Shown here in pieces: positions 20,233 to 29,448 of a stretch of 35,662 bases of DNA. The notes under the pieces are model-generated. The model was given only the letters and a program-made list of their open reading frames with translations, was not told the origin of the DNA and did not search any database. Made by a program: the position numbers and the translations under genes. The DNA is from Botryllus schlosseri (taxonomy: Eukaryota; Chordata; Ascidiacea; Stolidobranchia; Styelidae): positions 1 through 35,662 of the forward strand of contig ATSW01003906.1 in assembly GCA_000444245.1 (NCBI GenBank), written 5' to 3'. How positions within the stretch are numbered: position 1 is the first letter of the stretch; every line of letters starts with the position of its first letter.

Positions 20233-21214
20233 CAATAGTTTGTACAAGTCTGGCCTCGCGCGATGCAAGGAAGTGGAAATGTTTGCCTCTCAGTCTTTAA
20301 AATTGACACGGTCGCGTGAAATCGCATCACTACTAAAACGGCGCTTCGTTGAGTTCATCGCGGCCACTCGCCGTAACGTAACACTTGACTTTGAATCGGC
20401 GAGTTTATTGAAGGCAGTGTCGCTGCTCCTCGACTAATGACAACCTCAGGAAACAGAACGTCTTGATGTTGCGAGGAAGGTTTCAGAAGGCGTGAAGCGC
20501 CTGATGACATGAAAGCCTTGATTTGACAGTTAGTCTGACAGGACACGTTGCCCGCAGGTTGCTTCAGTCACGGGCAAAACGCGTCAAAGCTGCGATTCCG
20601 TCACAGACAAAATAAAATGACAATTGCGGTGTCAGTGTCGTGATATGACCTTCTTTCTCAAAACGTCAAAACGCACCATTACATATTGTTTCCACGCCAT
20701 CCATATTAATATGACGACATAATGAGTGAGGCCCGAATACCCGACAAAGAATCGAATCACTCAGGTACTCTAGCCGAGTCAAGCTGTGATATCTTAAAAC
20801 TGTAAATACATTGGCGGAAAGAGGCGTATTTAACAGATTTCCACCATACTGTACTGTGCAAATCAGATCGTTGGCACTTTATGGTAGCAAGTTTTGCTTT
20901 TACATCCTTTCCAACGGGGGAGACGAGTCAAACACACCTTACAAAGAGATTTACACGGGGTGCAGTGGATTCTGTTCATATGTGCGACCTTTGCCTTCGT
21001 CTTAATCTTAGGGTGGTATACGAAACCGCACTCGACCTCTGGGATGGATCTGCGTGTTATTCAGTGTACATAACTGGTCCTTACTCATTGGAATAATAGG
21101 CTTTTGGACGTACACAACTTTAATATTGCTGCAATCATTGGAATGAGTGTGGAAACAATATTTTATGCCAGAAACTATCGTTTACTTGATTTCACTCGGC
21201 TCTATCGTGAAAAT
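20233..21214. other. Intergenic, nothing recognised
   Basis: This is about 980 bp with only short frames (60-71 codons), none recognisable. A possible family A end fragment (CAACTTTAATATTG) lies at about 21115. Confidence 0.4.
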
Positions 21215-21302
21215 CCAATTCCAATTTTCTACTAGTCACTGACGATTACCCCTGACGAGTGTCAGCCGAAAACATTCGCATTTATTTCAATATCAATATC
21301 GG
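21215..21302 (+). mobile_element. Family A plus arm, outer end lost
   Basis: TCACTGACGATTACCCCTGA, CGAGTGTCAGCCGAAAACAT and CGCATTTATTTCAATATC are present. The GAAGTTCTGTACCTCC end is missing. Confidence 0.75.
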
Positions 21303-21682
21303 ATTCACTAGTATGTATTACGATCCGCATTCTCTTAAAATCTGAAGTGTCGTGTTTCAATATCTGGCAACTGAACAACCTTCTCAAAGCTGCGAAGCGG
21401 TACGAATTACGAGTAAAATTAACCGAACGTATCGTCCTACATTCGTTTCGCCGATCTCGGCTACCCCAATTTTCGCCGGTGATTTTATCTCGTTATCTCG
21501 GAATAATGTTTGCCCGAGTTGCCCGCGCTCGAAGTTGATTTTGTCACGGCGGCGAGCGGAGCTGCTTTGAAACGAGAGAGCAAAAGCGTTTGTGCCGATT
21601 CTCGAATCAGATGTCGAGCGTTACGGAGGCAAAGTGTTGTAGGCTGTAGGTAGGCGAGAAATTTGTGATTTGAGGATAGTCT
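21303..21682. other. Intergenic, CG-richer island
   Basis: Two overlapping plus frames (21347-21538 and 21352-21570) are open, and a third opens after 21505. This is composition, not a recognisable gene. Confidence 0.35.
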
Positions 21683-21800
21683 TGGAGGTACCGGACTTCA
21701 GTATGCTATTGAATAGTATAGTCATATTGAGATGAACCCGAATATTTCCGTCAGGGGTAATTGTCAACAACAACTAGTTGATAATTGAAGAGAACATAGT
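21683..21800 (-). mobile_element. Family A minus arm
   Basis: CTTGGAGGTACCGGACTTCA, GAGATGAACCCGAATATTTC, GTCAGGGGTAATTGTCAAC and AATTGAAGAGAACAT. Confidence 0.75.
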
Positions 21801-22029
21801 TTATCTACAATTTATGATTCGTAAAATGTGATGCTTAACTTTAATGGAAATTATGTTTCAGTGCAATATTACAAGACTTTTATACGTCAATTTATGTCGA
21901 TTGCTAAAAGGTAAACGAGCTGTTTCGCGCAGAGTTAATCGCCTTTCCCCGCCTTTTCGATCATTGCCGTGTTTCAGAGCGCCGCTTTGGATATTTAATC
22001 CTCAATTATTACATCGAAACTCGTTGTCT

Positions 22030-22235
22030 TGAAGGTATAGTTGTAGTTCATGTTTGTAATTCAGTAATGTGCTCGTATTGAAATAAGCTCGACTATTCCC
22101 GGCTGACAATAGTCGGGGTCATCTTTGGCGGCTAGTAGAGAATTGACGATTATCCCTGACGAGTGTCAGTCGAAAATATTCGGGTTGATTTCAATATGAA
22201 TATATTATTCAATTGTATAGTGAAGTTTTGTAGGC
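22030..22235. mobile_element. Family A fold-back element, nearly no loop
   Basis: The minus arm (22030-22135) carries TTGAAATAAGCTCGACTATT and CCCGGCTGACAATAG. The plus arm (22140-22235) has TTGACGATTATCCCTGACGA, AAAATATTCGGGTTGATTTC and ATATTATTCAATTGTATAG. The plus arm is better kept. Confidence 0.75.
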
Positions 22236-23317
22236 TATCTCCGAGAGTCTTTCCACGTCAAGCATGGTGATTGTGCGACATTTTTTTGCGGAAATTGTTG
22301 ATACTGTTGTTGAATCAGATTAAAAATTGTAAAACTTGGCAATCGGTATTTTCTATCATTTTATGCCATTGTTTTAATATCGAAACATTATCACCCCGAT
22401 TATATTCGACTGCGTTTCCTGTGAGAATGCAGACGCGGGAAACGTAGATCAACGTTTGCCGGGCACGGATAATTTCGTTCAGGCGTAAGCTCCTGATATT
22501 CCCGAAGTGTATAGTGAGTTGTCGGTTTCAGTTGATCGAACGGATCGAGTTACGCGCTTGAAAATTTCAGTACGTGGGCGTTAATCTTCAACCTGCATGT
22601 CCCAGAAGCGTAAAATACTATATTTCAGGAATTATGAAATCGCATTATACGTTTTGATCAGGACTCTGTAATTGTGAAAGCTTGCTAGGGCAGGGTATAA
22701 TGATTCGAGTCGGGTAGTAAGAGATGATTTTTCGAGTTCTGAAATTATACGCTCTATGCTACTATAATTTATCAACGAGAATTATAGTTTCGATACTATT
22801 TTACACTGGGGATACTGCATCCCAGGACTGGACGAATCGTAGCATACAAAACATGCAGTACAAAGCTATACCCACGTTAGTGGAAATGACTTATCTGTGA
22901 AGTCAAGATCAACCCACAGCATTGTCACGAAGTGCAATCGAGGCCTACGATAATAATTCAAGACCTCGCTCGACATAGCGTCACGCAAAACTCTTTCCTC
23001 GAGATATCGAGGAGAGCTTTACCGCAGTCCACTCGGGATTACACATCTAATTAATGAAGACGTGATATTATTACAACATTCCTGGTGTCGAAATGTCTTA
23101 AACTGCGCGTACCCGGCAATCAACGTTTTCCATCCGATTTAGATGAAAGTAATTAGCAAAATTATCCTCGTCGCGTCCTCGCACGCTAGACGAACCGAGT
23201 TAACTAGTTTTTCGCGTGATTTCGAATAATCGCCATTTCCGGTTTCGGAAACGACTGTTATATTCCTAGTCCCGTCAATCAAAGCAGTAGGTGTGATTCT
23301 CATTATATGAAGGGCGC
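22236..23317. other. Intergenic, nothing recognised
   Basis: About 1.1 kb of unique sequence with no frame above 60 codons and no shared repeat that I could see. Confidence 0.45.
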
Positions 23318-23350
23318 CTAGGAGGATCAGAACTTCAATATACTAGATAT
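23318..23350 (-). mobile_element. Family A outer fragment
   Basis: AGGAGGATCAGAACTTCAAT only. It breaks off into ACTAGATATCCCTGG, a word also found at about 3712-3725. Confidence 0.45.
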
Positions 23351-23544
23351 CCCTGGGTAGATGCTATATCTTCTGAATATAGGATGAATATATCGAGATT
23401 ATCGGCGCTGGTGATCGGTTTTATCAGTATCAGCTCGAGAATCCAGGATCAGGCTGCATTTAGGTCTGATGTGTTCAGCAGAAATGGATGTTCTCGGCGT
23501 TCATTGTAACGAAATGCTGTTGAATTGCATACACCTTTCCCGAG

Positions 23545-23655
23545 CTTCTTGGATGTAAAGGACTTTAAAATACAAAATGAATAATATATTCAAATTGAAA
23601 TAAAAATCGAATACCTTCGGCTGACAATCGTGAGCGGTACTCGTCAGACACCTTT
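23545..23655 (-). mobile_element. Family A minus arm, worn
   Basis: GCTTCTTGGATGTAAAGGAC, AATGAATAATATATTCAAAT and CTTCGGCTGACAATCGTGAG. Confidence 0.7.
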
Positions 23656-24083
23656 CTAAAATTTCAAGTCTCCCTGCTCCGAGTTTTCGCATAATCGGAA
23701 GTCGTGTTTGTTGAAATCGTCTTTTGTTTACCTCCGCACGGATTTGAGTCGAAGTTGTCGTTAATGCGATGTTTGAATCGCAATTTCCACGCTCATTTGT
23801 CGGTAATTGGTTGTTTTAGTTCGCCACTCGAAATAATTTCGCGCGATGTGGCGTGACATTTAGAGAAGCCGATAGTTACTAACCACTCGATCGTTATCGC
23901 AAGGAACAGATACACTCTGTTACAGAGTCCGTTGGGATACGTGGAAGACATGGGTTGTTTCGAACTTTCGATTCATCACTGGGTGTTATTACGCTCCGTG
24001 CCTTTGTTAGAAAAGTAAACATACTTCACTAACTTCCAATACGAACAGAGGCGAGGGTTGTACGATTACTTATTCGAAGAGCT
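23656..24083. other. Intergenic, nothing recognised
   Basis: Unique sequence without a gene. Confidence 0.4.
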
Positions 24084-24385
24084 TCTTGAAGGTGTAGAAC
24101 TTCAATATACAATTGAAAAACATATTCATATGGCAATGAACCCGAATATTTTTGAATGACCCTCGTGAGGCGTAATCGTCAGTAACTAGTCAAGATTTCA
24201 AAAGACTTTGTATATCAACCATCGTATCACCTCATATGACAAATATATAAATAAAATGTAAAAAGTTCTTTTGAAATCTCTACTACGCAGTTGCTGACGA
24301 TTACCCCTGGTGAGTGTCAGCCGAAAATATTCTTGTGTATTACTATATGATTTTTTTCAATTGTATATTAAAGTTCTTTGTGAAT
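24084..24385. mobile_element. Family A fold-back element, best two-armed copy
   Basis: The minus arm (about 24084-24245) runs from CTTCTTGAAGGTGTAGAACT through ATGAACCCGAATATTTTTG and GCGTAATCGTCAGTAACTAG to CATCGTATCACC. The plus arm (about 24265-24385) runs from TTCTTTTGAAATCTCTAC through TTGCTGACGATTACCCC and GTGTCAGCCGAAAATATTC to TTAAAGTTCTTTG. The loop is about 20-40 bp. Transcribed, this would fold into one long hairpin. No coding capacity. Confidence 0.8.
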
Positions 24386-24914
24386 TTGAGAAGGGAATTC
24401 GTAAAATTTACCGCGTTTCGCATTAGCGGATGCTGGCAATCATGTGCGAATAGTTTTGTGCGAAGCGCCGTGGCCGGGAGGTCGCTCCATAGATTCTAAT
24501 TTATCAAGGCAAGTTTGCATTGTGTCGAGGGACCCGCCGTGATTTACAATCCAACGTAAATCTGCTTCGTTTTAATATATTTCAGTCGCTGGAGGACAAA
24601 ATGGCCTCATTGTAAATAGCGTATCAAATTGTAAATTGGACGGCGAAGTCAAAGGGTTTAATTGCAGCACGAAAATTTGAAACGTTTGCTAATTCCTACA
24701 ATTTCTAGTTTCATTCTTCCCGGATAGGTTGTACTTATATCAACTGGGGTTGGTTTTATTACGATATCTAAGGTGCATTTAAATCGTTAGAGTTTATAAG
24801 ACAGGATATTAAAAATGTACCGCGCGCGAAATAACCGAAATAAGGTAATTACTTCTATTTTAGCAGAGTAAGTTTTAAACCGAAATTTGGTTTTGTGTTT
24901 CAATCAGTGAGCGC
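24386..24914. other. Intergenic, nothing recognised
   Basis: A 61-codon frame (24314-24499) starts in the family A copy and has no visible domain. The rest is unique. Confidence 0.4.
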
Positions 24915-25055
24915 TTAACATCAGAACTTTTAAATACCATTGAAAAGTATATTCATATTGGAATGAACCCGAATATTTTCGGCTGACATTCGCCATGTGT
25001 AATCGTCAACAACTATAGTAGAAAGAAAGAACTTTGTATATCGACTTACATCGCG
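24915..25055 (-). mobile_element. Family A minus arm
   Basis: ATTCATATTGGAATGAACCC, ATTTTCGGCTGACATTCGCC, TGTAATCGTCAACAACTATA and GAACTTTGTATATCGACTT. Confidence 0.75.
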
Positions 25056-25227
25056 TTGTAGCTGTTAAATTTAGCTGGTCGTTCAGACATCATCATATCT
25101 GTTGCATTGCCTTGTGTCCTGTGTGTCGCATTGTACGTAGTGTGTCTTGAACGGGTGGAAATAATTGAACCGCTGAGGCGCTGACTATAACGATTGTGAT
25201 TATGAGGAAAAGTAGAAATCTGGACAT

Positions 25228-25560
25228 AACCAAACTAGGACAAATATAGATAATTCTAGTTGTCCAAATAGACTAATTAGAGACGGCAATCTAATTCTAA
25301 TCTAATTTGTGAAATATTTCGTCCAAATTTAATTCTAATATCATTTCTGGTTTTCTTGAAATGCTACATCAAAAGTGTATAGTGCGAAACGAGCCAAGAG
25401 TGGCGTACATACATTTGTCATTCTCGTGCTTATGAGTATGCACTACGACTTGATATGAAGTTGGTTTTTGTTGTATTTCTTTCTAATTTAGAAGTCAGTA
25501 ATTCTAATCTTAATCTAATTTAGAAAAGCTGACAGTGACAATTTTCTAGTTCAACTCTTG
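25228..25560 (-). mobile_element. Family B element copy 4
   Basis: A minus-strand copy, near full length. It starts AATTCTAGTTGTCCAAATAG, then CTAATTCTAATCTAATTTG, TTTCTGGTTTTCTTGAAATG, GTCATTCTCGTGCTTATGAG, and ends AATTTTCTAGTTCAACTCTTG-like. It shows that the full left end of the family (read plus) is a CAACTAGAAAATTG stretch. Confidence 0.8.
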
Positions 25561-25902
25561 TCGTAACACTGTAAGTAAGACTTGAACTCAAAGCATCGTC
25601 TGGCGTGTGATCCAGATTCTGTAAACTTTCTTTCGGCGTCTCGAACAAATTTCCTAAACGCTTTGCTGCAGGCTACAATGCTACGTTCTGACTCAATCCC
25701 ACCCGGGTGGCACAAGTCTTCTCTCATTGACTATGTTGCTGACATGCGTTAAAAGTTGCGGGTCATTGTACATTCCACCCAGTGTGACTTCAACAGTGAT
25801 ATCTATAGGCTCGATGTCAAGGTCTTTCAACGTTTCTCTACCGGTACTCAATATATGTTTACTGCGGACTCTATCACAGACTTTGATAACTATATGACTG
25901 TA
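25561..25902. other. Intergenic, nothing recognised
   Basis: Unique sequence between two family B copies. A 60-codon plus frame (25756-25938) is not recognised. Confidence 0.4.
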
Positions 25903-26186
25903 ATTTTCTGGAGACTAATTAGAGCGAAATGTCGGTAGTATAATTCTAATCTAATTTGTGATATGCTCATGTGCTCTAATTTTAATGCTAGTCTAATTTC
26001 TGGTTTTCCTGAAAAGGCTGCATAAAGACGAGCCAAGCTTGCTGCGCAGACATTTGAAAATCTCTGTAGCTATTATTCTAAAAATTCGAATCTAATTTGG
26101 AGTAAACTGTGTAGCTGTTATCCTAATTCGAATCTAATTTGGGATAAACTGTGCTGCTATAATTCTAATTCCAATCTAATACGGAA
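25903..26186 (-). mobile_element. Family B element copy 5, with internal tandem duplication
   Basis: GACTAATTAGAGCG, TCTAATCTAATTTGTGATAT and TTTCTGGTTTTCCTGAAAAG place it on the minus strand. Its end part is repeated about three times: GTAGCT(A/G)TTAT at 26066 and 26111, then GCTGCTATAAT at 26153 (periods 45 and 42 bp). The first two are each followed by TTCGAATCTAATTTGG, the third by a variant. The middle part is partly deleted. Confidence 0.7.
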
Positions 26187-26917
26187 AACCAGAATTAAAA
26201 AACACCATTCTGTATAGGTGAGTTCAGGTCCAGCCAATATCTTCTAAAAATATGCTTGAAAACTTCCGTAGTACTTGAAATTCAACATGCGCCATCAATC
26301 AATTTATGACGTTGTTCGAAGCTATTTCAAGTGACTGCGAATTCTGGAGTCTATGAACATCAGGGGTTATGTATATGATGCTTAGTATGCATGTTTTTGC
26401 TATAATTATAAGAATTAAGACTGTATTATATCGTGTGAATTCGGGCGAGATATGCCAAGTCTAATCAAGCTTATTTCAGTTTTTCGTCCCCTGCCAATTC
26501 CCTATTAATATTTCAAATGCGACAGCATGTTCGTCGCAGCCTATAACCAGAAGTTACTGTTATGCGGTATTGAGCGTGTGGTACATGTTCATCCGATTCT
26601 GTGAATGTGTGAATTTGTGAAGCTTGGAGTTGATAATCCGGTTACTTTCGACATCGTTTATTTTAAAGAACGGATGTAGAACTGGATAGAGTCACGTTGT
26701 GAGGATAATACCGTGATACTGAACGGTCCTTTATTTATGCGATCAAGTAAAGCCAAACAGTGAGAAATATGACAAATACTCTGGCAGAGAATTTCTATTT
26801 ATCACAAATAATCCTTTAAACCGATTTCGAAATGAAACTAACAAAGTTTCCAGTATATTCGATCACTTTTGTTGACGCCTTCTGGTTGCATTACGGCGAG
26901 CTTGAAGCTGGTTGGCG
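26187..26917. other. Intergenic, nothing recognised
   Basis: About 730 bp of AT-rich unique sequence without a usable frame. Confidence 0.45.
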
Positions 26918-27288
26918 CAGACTTGAGGCAGCTTTTCCAAATTTAGATTAAAATTAGAATTTTAGCTACATAGTGTTTTTTTTCAAATTGGATTATAATT
27001 AGAATTAATGAGTTCGCGAAAACTTGAACATTGATTCAAGTTCAGTTCATACCAAATCATAGTTCTAATATGTGTGAGAATAGCAAATGTCTGTACAGCA
27101 AGCTTGGCTCGTTCTGCACTATACTCTATACAGTTCTTCTGTAGCATTTTCAGGAAGACTAGAAATTAGGTTAGACTGAGAGGTGAGAGCGTAGAAACAT
27201 TTCAGAAATTAGGTTACAATTAGATTAACGGCATTTCGCTCTAATTAGTCTAATTAGACGGCTAGAATTAACTAGTTGTCCAAGTCTG
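26918..27288 (+). mobile_element. Family B element copy 6, reference copy with both ends
   Basis: At 371 bp, this copy starts with CAGACTTG and ends with CAAGTCTG, a perfect 8-bp inverted end. The flanking 8-mers GGTTGGCG and AGTTGGTG agree at 6 of 8 positions. CAG-type ends with a likely 8-bp target duplication point to a non-autonomous hAT-like element. It has no coding capacity. Confidence 0.8.
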
Positions 27289-27912
27289 AGTTGGTGCCTT
27301 AGTGGCGTCTTTGATCCCAGAAAATGTTGCAACTCTGTTTTGAACATGAGAATTCGGACGCAAACGTCTCAAACAATATTAGAAATATTCAAAATATATT
27401 CTTCCTAACTATTTTGCATTTTTCTGTGTTACTCCCTGTTCATTGTAGAATTAGTCATTTTTCGATCACTGGTGACTGTCAATGTGGTTTCGTCAACTCT
27501 CAAGTGCTTCAAACCACCTTGACATCCACATCTCGCGTAAATATGACAGTACTTACAACGTCTTTGACAGCGAATTATTTCTACCATCAATTAATTAGTC
27601 TTAATATTGATCGACATGCGCGGAAAGCTTTAGCAAATCCTCTTTGTGAAATCCGTATCAAAATAAATATTCGTTATTCGAAAATGTTCAAAATAAATAA
27701 CTCCTTCGTTATCCGCCGAGGCTCTGTAATCTTCTCGAACAGAAGTCGATGAAAATTTCTAAAGATATACATAACGTGATCTTAAAATATTCGACTCTTA
27801 GACAGAACACGGTCTAAGTCATAAGTTAATGAAGTCCTCGACATACTGGGAAACTCTGGAAACTGAATGAAATTTACACGAATGTGCCGCGAAATATTTA
27901 TATATCGTTGAT
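27289..27912. other. Intergenic, one unassigned open frame
   Basis: A plus frame of 142 codons (27324-27752) is the longest non-LRR frame here. It has a hydrophobic patch near residues 27-40 but no domain or convincing start context that I recognise, and it may be chance. It is not called as a gene. Confidence 0.35.
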
Positions 27913-28035
27913 TTGAAGAGCTTCTTGGAGGTACAGAACTTCAACATACCATCGGATAATATATTGATATTGGAATAAACCTGATTATTTACGACTGACA
28001 CTCATCAGGGGTAATCGTCTGCAACTATAGTGGAG
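27913..28035 (-). mobile_element. Family A minus arm, outer end well kept
   Basis: GAAGAGCTTCTTGGAGGTAC, AGAACTTCAACATACC, CGACTGACACTCATCAGGGG and TAATCGTCTGCAACTATAG. It shows that the outer end extends into GAAGAGCTTC. Confidence 0.8.
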
Positions 28036-28205
28036 AATTCAATTATGGCGTTGATTCTATGTACGGTACATGTCGATGCAAATAGCGTCCGCTGCTTCCG
28101 CGAAATATCTCCCACCGTATAGCGCGATGATTGATCGGAAAAATCGTAATATAGACACCACTGATGTTACTCCTACATTCGCCAACGCAATATTCAAGCT
28201 GAGTT

Positions 28206-28558
28206 AGCAAGGTTTTTGTTTAGTTTTTCCATATTAGATTAGAATTAGAATCACTGAATTCGCGAAAACTTTGAAATTGAATCGAATTCACTTCATATCA
28301 AATCAGAGTTCGTCCTCTTAAGCACGAGAATGGCAGATATCTATACAGCAAGCTTGGCTCGTCTCGCACTATACAGTTCACCTGAAGCATTTTCAGAAAA
28401 ACCAGAAATTTAATTCGATATAAAATGAGAGTATATGAACATTTCACAAGATTAGAATTATAGCAAAGAAACATCACAAACTGATTAGAATTATAGATTA
28501 CACTAATTTCGCTATAACTATAATTGGACTACTATAATTATATAGTTGTCCAAATCTG
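28206..28558 (+). mobile_element. Family B element copy 7
   Basis: ATATTAGATTAGAATTAGAA, GAATTCGCGAAAACTTTGAA, TAAGCACGAGAATGGCAGAT, CAGCAAGCTTGGCTCG, with right end ATAGTTGTCCAAATCTG. Confidence 0.8.
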
Positions 28559-28707
28559 TGTGCAAGTTCGCCATTCAAAATAATCGACGCACACCCGTTA
28601 TGATATTTAGTCTTTATGTCCCCATTCCGGAGGGAAGGTGATATCCAAACAGAATAAGGGCAGTATTACTGGAATATTGAACCTTCTATATCACTGTTCA
28701 TTTTTAA

Positions 28708-28820
28708 GAGACCCTTGTAGGTACAGAACTTCAATATACAATTGAATAATATATTTTTGAGATAAGCCCGAATCTTTTCAGCTGGCACGCGTCAGGGGTA
28801 AGGGTAATCGTCAGCATCCA
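28708..28820 (-). mobile_element. Family A minus arm
   Basis: CCTTGTAGGTACAGAACTTC, AATATACAATTGAATAATAT and GCGTCAGGGGTAAGGGTAAT. A small GGGTAA duplication sits in the otherwise constant GTCAGGGGTAATCG word. Confidence 0.8.
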
Positions 28821-29109
28821 GCAGTTCATTATGTGTGGAATTCATTCGCGATATTATAGTAAGCCTGTTCGAATTTGGTCACGTATTCGTCTTAGTCTGC
28901 TCAAAAAAGCGTAGCGACGGTGACAGAAATGAAATGCAGTATTTCTGAGTTTCGAGGCCTCTTTGAAAATCTCTAAAGCGCACAGAATGCTTCACTGGCC
29001 GTTATTCGTTTTATCTCACTCAGGAAACGCGCCGCTACGTCTAGTACATGAGGCGTAACATAAATAGTCTCGTTGGCATCTTTTACCATCCGTTCACCAA
29101 GTGAAGGAA
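28821..29109. other. 5' flank of the LRR gene
   Basis: This is the probable promoter or 5' UTR region. An in-frame stop (TAG at 29065-29067) closes the frame upstream of the ATG at 29110. A TATA-like CATAAATAG lies at 29059-29067, but a transcription start cannot be placed, and an upstream non-coding exon is possible because CACCAAG could act as an acceptor at 29100-29101. Confidence 0.35.
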
Positions 29110-29448
29110 ATGGAAATATATTTCACACCAACCGCAACTGTGACTTCTAAAAGAAAATGGAGCTGCAAACGGAGGCTGGCCTCGTCAGCGATTTACCACG
29201 GAAACACTGTTTCAAAGACTTCCTTTTTACGGACGGTTGTGATGCTGGCAGTTCTGTTGTTCGATGTCAATGCTAGCAAACATTCGGGCTGTCCCGCTGT
29301 ATGTTCGTGTACCAAGGAAAACGTTGCTTTTTGTAACAACAAGGGATTGAATATCACACCCATCGGTTTTGATTCTTCCGTGGAAAGACTGTACCTCTTC
29401 AACAATAACATTTCCAGCATACTGCCTGCGACTTTCGCGTCGACTAAG
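29110..29448 (+). CDS. LRR gene exon 1: signal segment, LRR N-cap, LRR 1
   Basis: 113 codons ending ...FASTK, phase 0, donor AAG|GTAAGG. The cap cysteines are C61, C65, C67 and C75. LRR 1 is VERLYLFNNNISSILPATF. The frame stays open past the donor into the intron minisatellite until 29622. Confidence 0.88.

Noticed and set aside
27324-27752. 142-codon plus-strand open frame
   Set aside because: It has mixed composition with no recognisable motif and no supporting neighbours. It could be chance in about 36 kb read in six frames.
29059-29067. TATA-like CATAAATAG as the promoter of the LRR gene
   Set aside because: It is only about 45 bp before the ATG, with no supporting initiator, in AT-rich DNA where such words are common. 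It is noted in the 5' flank entry only.
1-29100. Retroviral or LTR elements, LINE or Polinton coding remains
   Set aside because: No long direct terminal repeats and no reverse transcriptase, integrase or capsid-like stretches were seen in the frames I read.
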